Part shown: positions 42,169 to 49,047 of the stretch, piece by piece | Layout of the letters: every line of letters begins with the position of its first letter | Position numbering within the stretch: position 1 is the stretch's first letter | Source: Alphaproteobacteria bacterium | GTDB lineage: Bacteria; Pseudomonadota; Alphaproteobacteria; Oceanibaculales; Oceanibaculaceae | Direction of reading: 5' to 3' | Length of the DNA stretch: 64,000 bases | NCBI GenBank assembly: GCA_018823745.1 | Contig: JAHJHR010000008.1 | Location: forward strand, 1 to 64,000 | Notes under the pieces: generated by a model | Told to the model about the DNA's origin: nothing | Seen by the model: only the letters and a program-made list of their open reading frames with translations | Databases searched by the model: none | Program-made: the position numbers and the translations under genes

Positions 42169-43305
42169 TTAGCCGAGGATGGTGAAATCATCCTCGGTCA
42201 GGGAGCCTTCCGGCACACCCTGCAGGGTAATCGTGTCGCCACTACCGAAATCGAGTACGGCACCCGTCTCGGTATAGGTGACGAAATCCAGCGGGCTGTC
42301 GATCAGGAAGTCATAGCCTCCGGTCTGCGGGTCCAGCTTGATCGTATCGTCGCCGGCCTGGTTGAAGTCCAGCACCAGATCGGCGCCCTGACCTTCGCTG
42401 TAAGCGAACAGGTCGTTGCCTTCGCCACCGGTCATGGTGTCCTCGCCGAGGCCACCAGTGAGGGTGTCATTGCCGGCACCGCCATTCAGCTCGTCATGGC
42501 CCTTGCCGCCGCCGATATCGTCATTGCCGTTACCGCCGGTGATGGTGTCGCCCTGCATGCCGCCACGCAGTTCATTATCGCCGGTCGTGCCGCTGAGGTC
42601 GATCACATCGAAGCCGTTGCCGCCCTCGATGGTGTCGTTGCCATTACCGCCGGTCAGTGCGTCATCCCCATCGGTACCGACGATGGAATCGTTACCATCG
42701 GTCGGGCCGCCCGGCTCTTCGGTTTCGGCGCGCTCAATAATGAAGTCATCCTCGCTCAGGTCTTCCTTGGCGATGCCCAGCAGGGTGACGACATTGCCAT
42801 TGCCGAAATCGAACAGCACATTGCCCTGGCCATCATCATCGGCAAGGTTCAGCGCCGCCTGATTGTCGTTCACCGTCTTGCCGTTAATGAATTCGAAGAT
42901 CTGCATTTTGTCGTCGCCGATGGAGAAATCGGTGATGACGTCCTGGCCGCTGTTATCGCGGAAGACGAAGGTGTTGTCGCCATCGCCGCCGGTCATCGTA
43001 TCGCTGCCTGCGGCACCGACGATCAGATCGTCGCCGCCACCGCCGCTGATCGAATCATGGCCTTTGCCGCCATAGAGATGTTCGCTGCCATTGCCGCCGA
43101 AGATCGTGTCGCCCTGCTCGCCACCGTAAATCAGATTGCCGCCATCCGGGTCTGCGGTGAAATCGATCAGATCGAAGCCACCAAGGGCTGTGACCGTGTC
43201 GTTTCCGGCCGACCCAACGATGGTGTCGTCGCCGGCAGTGCCGACGATGGCGTTGGAATTGGCGTCGTCCTCAATCCGCTCACCGGGGATAAGGGGATTT
43301 GCCAT
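42169..43305 (-). CDS. RTX calcium-binding protein, likely type I secreted
   Basis: A 378-residue acidic protein of glycine-rich nonapeptide repeats (GGNGNDTIEGGNGFD, GGKGHDELNGGAGND). It consists of two tandem copies of an about 180-residue unit: both open with IVGT(A/D)GDD, contain GFDxID, QGDTI, GGKGHD and DTMTGG in order, and end in an LxGxxxxxLxEDDF block. No N-terminal signal exists, as expected for type I secretion guided by the C-terminus. The gene has AAGGAGAT as ribosome binding site, which is buried in a large inverted repeat. Calcium would drive folding outside the cell. No secretion genes are adjacent. Confidence 0.85.
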   Translation of the reverse strand: MANPLIPGERIEDDANSNAIVGTAGDDTIVGSAGNDTVTALGGFDLIDFTADPDGGNLIYGGEQGDTIFGGNGSEHLYGGKGHDSISGGGGDDLIVGAAGSDTMTGGDGDNTFVFRDNSGQDVITDFSIGDDKMQIFEFINGKTVNDNQAALNLADDDGQGNVLFDFGNGNVVTLLGIAKEDLSEDDFIIERAETEEPGGPTDGNDSIVGTDGDDALTGGNGNDTIEGGNGFDVIDLSGTTGDNELRGGMQGDTITGGNGNDDIGGGKGHDELNGGAGNDTLTGGLGEDTMTGGEGNDLFAYSEGQGADLVLDFNQAGDDTIKLDPQTGGYDFLIDSPLDFVTYTETGAVLDFGSGDTITLQGVPEGSLTEDDFTILG

Positions 43306-43307
43306 AA

Positions 43308-43370
43308 TGTATCTCCTTCAATTTGCTGCGCCATGCGGCGCGGTGCATGAAGTAAATCGAAGGAGATACA
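43308..43370 (-). promoter_or_regulatory. Inverted repeat sequestering the RTX ribosome binding site
   Basis: On the minus strand, TGTATCTCCTTC at 43370-43359 pairs perfectly over 12 bp with GAAGGAGATACA at 43319-43308, and the pairing continues for five more bases with one mismatch. The right half contains the Shine-Dalgarno sequence directly before the RTX ATG. The loop of about 29 nt has its own hairpin, GCGCC-GCAT-GGCGC. If transcribed, the leader would fold so that ribosomes cannot bind until the stem opens. Confidence 0.6.
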
Positions 43371-43471
43371 GATCGGTTCCCAAAAACAGATAAATAATTA
43401 ATGGTAAATTTTCTTATGATCTCATGATATTTCAGGAAAATAATCACAGGTAATGTGTGGGTGTTTGAGTT

Positions 43472-44479
43472 TCATAAAACGAATGTTAACAGGCCCAGAA
43501 CCAGGAGGGCCAGGAACACGGTTTCACCGACAATCAGCATGATCGCGCGCGGGCCGACGGCGGCCATGGCCTTCAGCGATGTCTTGATGCCCAGCGCGGC
43601 GATGGCGGTGGCCAGCATCCAGTTGGACAGGTCGATCATCACGACGAGGATACTGGCTGGAATCCAGCCCAGGCTGTTCACGACGACCAGCAGGGCGAAG
43701 GCGACCAGGAACAGCGGCAGGGCCGGCGTTTTGGACGTGCCGCCACCGACCTGCCCGCGCATCATCATGGCGAAGATCACCACCACCGGCATCAGCATGG
43801 CGACGCGCAGCAGCTTGGTGAAGGTGGCAACGTCGCCGGCCTCCTGCGAGACGCTGTAGCCGGCGCCGACCACCTGAGCCACGTCATGGATCGTGCCACC
43901 GAGGAACATGCCGGCCTCGGTGTCAGTCAGATGGGTTGCGGCCACGATAACCGGATAGAGCACCATGGCGATGGTGCTGAGGCTGGTGACGCCGATCACG
44001 GTGAAGATGGTGTCGCGCTCGGAGGTTGCGGTCTTCGGCAGCACGGCGGAGATGGCGAGCGCCGCCGAGGCGCCGCAGATCGCCACAGCACCGGCGGTCA
44101 GCAGCCCGAATTGCCGGTCGAAACCCAGCGCCCGCGCCAGCACCCAGCCGACCAGGATGGTCAGCACCACGGCGGCGATGACGGTCACGATGGGGGCCAC
44201 GCCCAGCGACAGGATCTGCTCGGCAGTAATGCGCGCACCCAGCAGGGCGACGCCGAAACGCAGAATTTTCTTTGAGGAGAACTCAACCCCGGCCGCGCAG
44301 CGCGATTCGCTGGACAGGAAATGCAGCGCCATGCCGAGCAGCAGGGCGAACAGCATGACTGGCGCGCCGTAGCGCCGCGCCAGGAAGGTAGCCGCAATCG
44401 CCACCGTCAGGCTGACCAGAACCCCCGGCCAGACCTGCTGCACCGTGTTCCATGTGGCGGAAATTTTCCCCGAAACCAT
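43472..44479 (-). CDS. YeiH-family putative sulfate/sulfite-type exporter
   Basis: A 335-residue integral membrane protein with about ten hydrophobic segments. The motif GAVAICGASAALAISAVLP near residues 130-150 and GGTIHDVAQVVGAGYSVS near 195-212 are characteristic of the YeiH (Cons_hypoth698) family, annotated as putative sulfate export transporters without firm biochemical proof. It is transcribed away from the ECF sigma locus, sharing the 44480-44678 region with it. No copy of the ECF motif faces this gene. Confidence 0.85.
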   Translation of the reverse strand: MVSGKISATWNTVQQVWPGVLVSLTVAIAATFLARRYGAPVMLFALLLGMALHFLSSESRCAAGVEFSSKKILRFGVALLGARITAEQILSLGVAPIVTVIAAVVLTILVGWVLARALGFDRQFGLLTAGAVAICGASAALAISAVLPKTATSERDTIFTVIGVTSLSTIAMVLYPVIVAATHLTDTEAGMFLGGTIHDVAQVVGAGYSVSQEAGDVATFTKLLRVAMLMPVVVIFAMMMRGQVGGGTSKTPALPLFLVAFALLVVVNSLGWIPASILVVMIDLSNWMLATAIAALGIKTSLKAMAAVGPRAIMLIVGETVFLALLVLGLLTFVL

Positions 44480-44576
44480 ACTGCCCCTCCCCCAGGATCG
44501 GCGGACTTTAGCGGCGCTGCCGGCAAACGCAATGCCGCCGGCTGCACATCCGCCATGCCCTTATCTCCATGCAGGC

Positions 44577-44604
44577 GGGAATAAAACCCGGCTCCTGCCG
44601 TCTA
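44577..44604 (+). promoter_or_regulatory. ECF-type promoter P1 (sigma/anti-sigma operon)
   Basis: GGGAATAA (44577-44584), 15 bases, GTCTA (44600-44604). The same two boxes with the same spacing recur at 46258 and 46437. It lies 74 bp before the sigma factor gene, which suggests autoregulation. Confidence 0.75.
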
Positions 44605-44678
44605 TTTGTCATGACTTGCCCCTGTAAAGGCACAAAGTCGCCCCCGGGCCGGCATAGTTTCAGTCGAGGCTTTGTGGC

Positions 44679-45239
44679 ATGAAGCCCGAAGAAACCGATA
44701 AAACACCGACCGGCGCTACCACCGTCTCGCGAGAGGCTTTGGGGGATAGTATGGCCGGTCATGTGAAGGGGCTCCGGCGGTATGCGATAGCGCTGACCGG
44801 CGATCCTGCGGATGCGGATGATCTGGTTCAGGAAAGCCTGACCCGGGTTCTGGCGAAGATCGAGGAGGGGGCAGAGGTTCGGAACCTGCGGACCTATCTC
44901 TTCAGTACTCTGCATAATCTTCGCATGGACCAGTTGAGCCGGAAGCGGGTCACCGGCATTGAGGTGCCGCTGGAGGATGTGGCGGCGAAACTCTCCACCC
45001 CGGCGAACCAGCAGGCGGGACTCATGGGGCAGGACATGGCCATGGCGCTGAACAAACTGCCGGAACAGCAGCGCGAGGTTCTCCTGCTGATTGGATTGGA
45101 AGGAGCAGGCTACCAGCAAGCAGCCGATATTCTCGACATACCGCTCGGCACCGTCATGTCGCGCCTCAGCCGGGCGCGCGGGACGCTGCGGCGGCTCATG
45201 GCGGGCGGCTCCGTCGCTGGTCTGCACAGTGTGAAATGA
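44679..45239 (+). CDS. ECF-family RNA polymerase sigma factor
   Basis: A 186-residue sigma factor with regions 2 and 4 only. Region 2 contains DPADADDLVQESLTRVL near residues 41-58 and ends with LFSTLHNLRMDQL; region 4 contains LPEQQREVLLLIGLEGAGYQ and the helix-turn-helix DIPLGTVMSRLSRARGTL. It would direct RNA polymerase to extracytoplasmic-stress promoters. Its stop codon overlaps the anti-sigma ATG by 4 bp. A matching promoter lies just upstream (44577) and two more downstream. The group within the ECF classification cannot be settled by eye. Confidence 0.92.
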   Translation: MKPEETDKTPTGATTVSREALGDSMAGHVKGLRRYAIALTGDPADADDLVQESLTRVLAKIEEGAEVRNLRTYLFSTLHNLRMDQLSRKRVTGIEVPLEDVAAKLSTPANQQAGLMGQDMAMALNKLPEQQREVLLLIGLEGAGYQQAADILDIPLGTVMSRLSRARGTLRRLMAGGSVAGLHSVK

Positions 45240-46240
45240 CCGATACACCGAACAATACTGTCGCCCTCGTCACCGACGAAATGCTGATGGCCTATGTCGA
45301 TGGCGTGCTGGATGCGCGTAGCCGGCTGCTGGTCGAGCATTATCTCGCTGCTCATCCGGAGGCCGCCGAACGCGTTGCCGCCTATGAGGAGCAGGACCGG
45401 GAGCTGCATGCCTTGTTCGACACCAGCCTGGCGGAATCCCTGCCGCCGGAAATCGAGGCCCTGACCCAGCGCCTGCGCGAAGCGGGTCGCCTGCGTGAGG
45501 GGGCACTTGAACGCAGCCAACGGCCGGCCCGGCGCCTCGGCTTTCTGGCGGCTTCCGTTGCTGCCCTGGCGCTGCTTGCCGGCGGCAGCTATGTCGGATT
45601 GCAATACGGCTTTCCGGACGGCCAGACCTTCGTGGCGAGCACAATCCAGGAGACCGGAACCAGCCTCAGCCCCCAGGCCGGGATACTGCCGGCGGGTGGT
45701 GCTGTCGGCGCGGCCTCGGCACTGGCGCCGGATCTGACCGGCTATGGTTTTTCCCTGACCGGCGATAAAGCTCTGGGCGCGAGTCAGCTTGCGGGGTCTG
45801 CTGTGCCGGGAGAGACGCGGCAACTGACGTATCAGAATGCTGGCGGCCAGTGGATGACGCTGTATGTCGGCCCCTCCGGTCCGGCATCGGTTGCCGGCAA
45901 GGCGGAGGCGCCTGTCGTGTCGGTTCAGGGCCAGGGCACAACCATCCTGCTCTGGCAATCGGCCGGACAATCCTACAGCCTGATCGGCAGCCTGCCCGGC
46001 GACAAGCTTGCCGTCATCGCCCGCAAGATCGGCGAGACGGCGTCGGGTATCGGCGGGCTGACGCCGTTGCGCGATGACAGAAGGGCGGTGCCGCCGTCTT
46101 CCACCAACCCTACCCTGGCCCCTCCCACTCTGGCCCCTCCCACTCTGGCCCCTCCCACCCTGGACCGCCCCGCCCTCGACAAGGCCAAGCCGGAGCGCAC
46201 CAGCACGGCGCCGCTGGCGATGGGGGCGACGTCTACCTGA
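45236..46240 (+). CDS. Membrane-bound anti-sigma factor
   Basis: A 334-residue protein with an N-terminal cytosolic anti-sigma domain (MLMAYVDGVLDARSRLLVEH), one membrane helix (about residues 100-120, LGFLAASVAALALLAGGSYV) and a periplasmic part of about 190 residues. No cysteines occur in the N-terminal domain, so it is not a zinc-type anti-sigma. The C-terminus has a LAPPT repeat encoded by a 15-bp tandem repeat (46112-46171). It presumably holds the sigma factor at the membrane until an envelope signal releases it. Confidence 0.85.
   Translation: MTDTPNNTVALVTDEMLMAYVDGVLDARSRLLVEHYLAAHPEAAERVAAYEEQDRELHALFDTSLAESLPPEIEALTQRLREAGRLREGALERSQRPARRLGFLAASVAALALLAGGSYVGLQYGFPDGQTFVASTIQETGTSLSPQAGILPAGGAVGAASALAPDLTGYGFSLTGDKALGASQLAGSAVPGETRQLTYQNAGGQWMTLYVGPSGPASVAGKAEAPVVSVQGQGTTILLWQSAGQSYSLIGSLPGDKLAVIARKIGETASGIGGLTPLRDDRRAVPPSSTNPTLAPPTLAPPTLAPPTLDRPALDKAKPERTSTAPLAMGATST
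46112..46171 (+). repeat. 15-bp tandem repeat within the anti-sigma gene
   Basis: Four copies of a 15-bp unit (ACTCTGGCCCCTCCC and close variants) encode LAPPT repeats: two identical, one with a single change, one degenerate. In-frame gain or loss of units would alter the periplasmic tail without breaking the gene, so length may vary among strains. Confidence 0.9.
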
Positions 46241-46257
46241 TAAAAAATCAGGGTGGC

Positions 46258-46285
46258 GGGAATAATCCGCCCTCCCGACCGTCTA
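46258..46285 (+). promoter_or_regulatory. ECF-type promoter P2 (candidate sRNA)
   Basis: GGGAATAA (46258-46265), 15 bases, GTCTA (46281-46285), identical boxes and spacing to P1 and P3. It begins 18 bp after the anti-sigma stop, and no normal gene lies between it and the terminator at 46394. Confidence 0.7.
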
Positions 46286-46291
46286 TGAGAA

Positions 46292-46425
46292 TGGGAGCGG
46301 CGGAAACCAGAAGATCGTCACGATATTGTTCCCCATTTGACGGTCTTCCTTTCCTCCCTGAGTGTCATGCTCGTCTTCCCTGTTGTTCCTACTGACCCTC
46401 GCAGCAATGCGAGGGTCTTTTTTTT
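46292..46425 (+). ncRNA. Candidate ECF-controlled small RNA
   Basis: Between promoter P2 and a strong terminator lie about 134 nt. The sequence includes a pyrimidine-rich stretch, TCTTCCTTTCCTCCCTG (46344-46360), complementary to Shine-Dalgarno sequences, as in several stress-induced alphaproteobacterial sRNAs. A 34-codon frame starting at ATG 46291 lacks a ribosome binding site and would be nearly leaderless. The boundaries are inferred from the promoter and terminator. Confidence 0.5.
46394..46425 (+). terminator. Strong intrinsic terminator after the candidate sRNA
   Basis: GACCCTCGCA (46394-46403) and TGCGAGGGTC (46408-46417) form a perfect 10-bp stem with a GCAA tetraloop, followed by eight T residues. 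It is the most textbook-like terminator in the window. Confidence 0.93.
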
Positions 46426-46436
46426 AATTCTTCGTC

Positions 46437-46464
46437 GGGAATAAAGCAGCTTCTCGCCTGTCTA
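46437..46464 (+). promoter_or_regulatory. ECF-type promoter P3 (lipoprotein gene)
   Basis: GGGAATAA (46437-46444), 15 bases, GTCTA (46460-46464), the third identical arrangement. It lies about 71 bp before the start of the small lipoprotein gene and directly after the sRNA terminator. Confidence 0.75.
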
Positions 46465-46535
46465 TTCATATGAGCGTCGGGATCAACAGCTGAAATACAT
46501 ACGATCCTGACGAATCAACCAGAAGGAGAAGAGCA

Positions 46536-46730
46536 ATGATTTCTCGTCTGAAACTGATTATTCCCGCTTTCGCTTTCGTGGCGCTGCTTGGTACGGCCGC
46601 CTGTGATGATGGTGGCGGTGCAGGCAGCACGCCGAACCCGCCGCCGAGCCAGGGCATGTCGCCGGGTGGCGGTGGTGCCGGGGGCGGCGCCGGTGGTGGT
46701 GCTGGCGGCGGTGCCGGCAGCGGCGGGTAA
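46536..46730 (+). CDS. Small glycine-rich lipoprotein
   Basis: A 64-residue protein with a lipoprotein-type signal (LKLIIPAFAFVALLGTAAC), whose Cys near residue 23 would be acylated; the lipobox TAAC is slightly atypical. The mature part of about 40 residues is almost entirely Gly, Ala, Ser and Pro (GGGAGGGAGGGAG). AAGGAG lies seven bases before ATG 46536. Controlled by promoter P3, it is probably an envelope-stress product. The family is not recognised. Confidence 0.7.
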   Translation: MISRLKLIIPAFAFVALLGTAACDDGGGAGSTPNPPPSQGMSPGGGGAGGGAGGGAGGGAGSGG

Positions 46731-46772
46731 CACCGCAGCCAGGCTCCCTACCCTGTTTCCCCAGGGGTAAAA

Positions 46773-46803
46773 GTGACGCCGTTCCCGTGCGGAGCGGCGT
46801 CAC
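46773..46803 (+). terminator. Hairpin after the lipoprotein gene
   Basis: GTGACGCCG (46773-46781) pairs perfectly with CGGCGTCAC (46795-46803), followed by CCTTTCC. The T-run is weak, so it may only attenuate transcription into the DUF4168 gene. Confidence 0.55.
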
Positions 46804-46839
46804 CCTTTCCACCCCGATGATGTGACGTCAGGAGTTATT

Positions 46840-47214
46840 ATGAAAACGCGCATTCTTACCGCGCTTGTGCCGGCCTTGATGCTGGCGCTGGCACCGGTTG
46901 CCGCCGCGCCGGTTATGGCGCAGAGCGCACAGCCGCCGGCCAGCGCGGCATCAATTCCCGAGGCAAAGATCGATTCCTATGCCGAGGCGGCGCTGGAGAT
47001 CAACCAGATCCGCACGAAATACGAGCCGCAGATCCGTGAGGCCGAGACGCCCGAGAAGGCGGCCGATACCCATCGCGTGGCCAATCAGGAAATGATTCAG
47101 GCCGTCGAGCAGAAGGGGCTGTCGGTGGAAGAATACAATTCCATCACGGCGGCGGCGGAAGCCGACCCTGATCTCAGCCAGCGCATCGTGGCCATGATCA
47201 ACGAGAAACGCTGA
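46840..47214 (+). CDS. DUF4168 family secreted protein
   Basis: A 124-residue protein with a Sec signal peptide (KTRILTALVPALMLALAPVA, through AAPVMAQ) and a DUF4168 domain (YAEAALEINQIRTKYEPQI to INEKR), a helical family of unknown function. ATG 46840 follows AGGAG by five bases; an upstream ATG at 46822 is less likely. It has no ECF box of its own and may be transcribed from P3 by read-through. Confidence 0.8.
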   Translation: MKTRILTALVPALMLALAPVAAAPVMAQSAQPPASAASIPEAKIDSYAEAALEINQIRTKYEPQIREAETPEKAADTHRVANQEMIQAVEQKGLSVEEYNSITAAAEADPDLSQRIVAMINEKR

Positions 47215-47321
47215 TCAGAGGGAGATTGGTCCCGATACTCCCCGCGTGCCCCGGCGCGTCCCCCCAGGTATCGGCCATCCCTTAAGGTTTCATCCTCGCG
47301 ATGAGGCCCGGCCATGAAGAA

Positions 47322-47349
47322 AGCGGCGGCACCGTAAGGTGCCGCCGCT
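47322..47349 (-). terminator. Intrinsic terminator of the Hsp20 gene
   Basis: AGCGGCGGCACC and GGTGCCGCCGCT form a perfect 12-bp stem around a GTAA loop. On the minus strand it is followed by TTCTTCAT, and it lies 45 bp past the Hsp20 stop codon. Confidence 0.75.
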
Positions 47350-47394
47350 GTTCGTTCAGGGATAGGGACAGGGAATAAATAACCGGGAGCAGGG

Positions 47395-47874
47395 TTACGC
47401 TGCCGCCTGCTGGCCTTCGATGACCTTCGGCGCGCCGGTCGCCGGGGCAATGGCGATCTTGCGCGGCTTTGCCTGTTCCGGCACTTCGCGGACCAACTCG
47501 ATATGCAGCAGGCCGTTTTCCATCCGCGCGCCGGTCACCTTCACCGTCTCGGCAAGCTCGAAGCGGCGCTCAAAGGCGCGGCGCGCAATTCCTCGGTGGA
47601 GGAAGCGGCTCTCATCGGCCTTTTCCTCGTCCTGGGCGCTGCGCCCGGTGACGACCAGCGTGTTGTTCTGGGCGACGATGTCGATATCGCTATCGGCAAA
47701 ACCGGCGACCGCCATGGAGATGCGGTACTGGTCTTCCTCAAGCTTCTCGATGTTGTAGGGCGGGTAGGTGGTCGCCTGCTGGACGTTCTCGCGCGACGCG
47801 GTGTCGAGCAGACGCATCATGCGGTCAAAGCCGACAGTGGAGCGGAACAGAGGCGACAAATCGTAGTTACGCAT
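47395..47874 (-). CDS. Small heat-shock protein (Hsp20/IbpA-like)
   Basis: A 159-residue small heat-shock chaperone with an alpha-crystallin domain (about residues 35-130), including YRISMAVAGFADSDIDI and the conserved C-terminal NGLLHIELVREVPE. RNYDLSPLFRSTVGFDRM at the N-terminus is typical of IbpA. It binds unfolding proteins under heat. I start it at ATG 47874, eight bases after AAGGAGG; ATG 47880 two codons earlier is also possible and lies in the thermometer stem. Regulation combines a sigma-32 promoter and a ROSE-like leader. Confidence 0.93.
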   Translation of the reverse strand: MRNYDLSPLFRSTVGFDRMMRLLDTASRENVQQATTYPPYNIEKLEEDQYRISMAVAGFADSDIDIVAQNNTLVVTGRSAQDEEKADESRFLHRGIARRAFERRFELAETVKVTGARMENGLLHIELVREVPEQAKPRKIAIAPATGAPKVIEGQQAAA

Positions 47875-47877
47875 AAG

Positions 47878-47901
47878 CATGTCCTCCTTAGAAGCAACAT
47901 G
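47878..47901 (-). promoter_or_regulatory. ROSE-like RNA thermometer hairpin
   Basis: On the minus strand CATGTTGCTTC (47901-47891) pairs with GGAGGACATG (47887-47878) across a TAA loop, leaving one bulged G in TTGCT. This is the ROSE hallmark: UYGCU with bulged G facing the Shine-Dalgarno sequence. It hides GGAGG and the first ATG at low temperature. The leader from the predicted start is about 100 nt, within the ROSE size range. Confidence 0.8.
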
Positions 47902-47989
47902 GCAAGCCCTTGCTAGGGCACGGATTGATCCACCCTTATGGGTCGGACCATCGGTAGTGCAGGCCCCGATCTGGCGACCTGCATCGTCG

Positions 47990-48017
47990 ATATGGGAATA
48001 CCGAAATCGGGTTCAAG
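47990..48017 (-). promoter_or_regulatory. Sigma-32 promoter of the Hsp20 gene
   Basis: Reading leftwards, CTTGAA (48017-48012) is followed after 14 bases by TCCCATAT (47997-47990). The consensus is CTTGAA-N13/14-CCCCATNT, so there is one mismatch. Position agrees with the ROSE leader. Confidence 0.75.
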
Positions 48018-48130
48018 ACCCCCCCGGAATATCCCCGCGTTACCCGATTGGCGTCTTGCCAGACGGTCCGACAGGACCATACTATTTCACTAGCGAAACG
48101 ATTTGCGTCTGCAATAGCCGGAAATAACCC

Positions 48131-48532
48131 ATGGCAAGATTGCTGCTCGACAGAACTTTCGACGAAATTCTCGATCTGCTGGTCGAGGCTCGGGACTGCG
48201 CGACAGCTATGCGCCGCCGCCCTGTTGCCCGCCGGATCGGCGTGGCCGAGATACGGGCGAGCAGCGAGGCGTTGCGCGTCACCTCCCGCCTGACCCATGC
48301 CATGGCCTGGGTGATGGTGCAGAAGGCAGTGCATGCGGGGGAGATCACCCCGGAAGAGGCCAGCGCCGAGGAACACCGGCTGGGCGGCCAGAGTGTCTGC
48401 CTGACCGAGGCCGAGGCCGAGATGCTGGCCGACCTGCCGCCGCGTCTGGACAGCCTGCTGACGCGCAGCCTGGCGATCTATCGCCGGATCGAGCGGCTTG
48501 ACCGGCTGCGCGAGGCGCATCTTTCTTCATAA
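48131..48532 (+). CDS. DUF1465 family protein
   Basis: A 133-residue helical, cytosolic protein with the DUF1465 pattern (FDEILDLLVEARDCATAM near the start, RLTHAMAWVMVQKAVHAGEI in the middle). The family is nearly confined to Alphaproteobacteria. I know no assigned biochemical activity. It is transcribed divergently from the Hsp20 gene and convergently with rpmE, sharing a bidirectional terminator with it. Confidence 0.8.
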   Translation: MARLLLDRTFDEILDLLVEARDCATAMRRRPVARRIGVAEIRASSEALRVTSRLTHAMAWVMVQKAVHAGEITPEEASAEEHRLGGQSVCLTEAEAEMLADLPPRLDSLLTRSLAIYRRIERLDRLREAHLSS

Positions 48533-48534
48533 AC

Positions 48535-48568
48535 AAAAAAGGGCGCCGACAAAGCCGGCGCCCTTTCG
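48535..48568. terminator. Bidirectional terminator between DUF1465 and rpmE genes
   Basis: GGGCGCCG (48541-48548) pairs with CGGCGCCC (48556-48563). Six A residues before the stem give a U-run leftwards for rpmE, and TTT follows rightwards. It can serve both convergent genes. Confidence 0.8.
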
Positions 48569-48596
48569 TGCCCTTGCGGGCGTAATTCTAAGCCGC

Positions 48597-48818
48597 TCAG
48601 CCGATGCCGAGATTGGCGAAACGCTTGTTGAACTTCGCGACCTGACCGCCGCTGTCCATCAGACGATGCTGACCGGTCCAGGCCGGGTGCGACTTCGGGT
48701 CGATTTCAAGGCGCAGCGTGTCGCCTTCCTTGCCCCAGGTGGAGCGGGTCTTGTACGAGCTGCCGTCGGTCATAACGACGTTGATCTCGTGATAATCGGG
48801 GTGGATGTCCTGCTTCAT
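48597..48818 (-). CDS. rpmE: 50S ribosomal protein L31
   Basis: A 73-residue ribosomal protein L31 ([40 protein letters not shown]). It has no CxxC zinc site, so it is the zinc-free (C-) form, which alphaproteobacteria commonly use as their main L31. ATG 48818 gives normal length; the open frame to 49007 is upstream leader. A good promoter lies about 40 bp upstream. Confidence 0.95.
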   Translation of the reverse strand: MKQDIHPDYHEINVVMTDGSSYKTRSTWGKEGDTLRLEIDPKSHPAWTGQHRLMDSGGQVAKFNKRFANLGIG

Positions 48819-48860
48819 AACCCAGTCCGCCAAATAAGAAAGCGCGAATGCGAGCGGCGG

Positions 48861-48889
48861 TATATATAGGAGGCGTGCGCGGGTGGCAA
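48861..48889 (-). promoter_or_regulatory. Sigma-70-type promoter of rpmE
   Basis: Reading leftwards, TTGCCA (48889-48884) and TATATA (48866-48861) are 17 bp apart, placing transcription start near 48854 and giving a leader of about 36 nt. Confidence 0.6.
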
Positions 48890-49047
48890 CCCCCGTGGCG
48901 AGATTCCTCTCACGGAATGCACCGGACGGCCGAACGCGACGCTGCGTCGCGGCGTGCATTTCTGGAAAATCATCCCCAATTGGAGTAGGGCATGGCCTCG
49001 ACGACAAGACGAGACCGCGATCTGAGCCCTAGCTGGACAAACCTGAC

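Noticed and set aside
46291..46395. A 34-codon frame inside the candidate sRNA
   Set aside because: It has no ribosome binding site, begins almost at the predicted 5' end, and its Cys/Arg/Ser-rich sequence resembles no protein. I kept the region as a candidate sRNA.
47371..47398. A fourth GGGAATAA box near 47371
   Set aside because: Fifteen bases later it reads GTTAC, not GTCTA, and it points into the end of the Hsp20 gene. It is probably chance.
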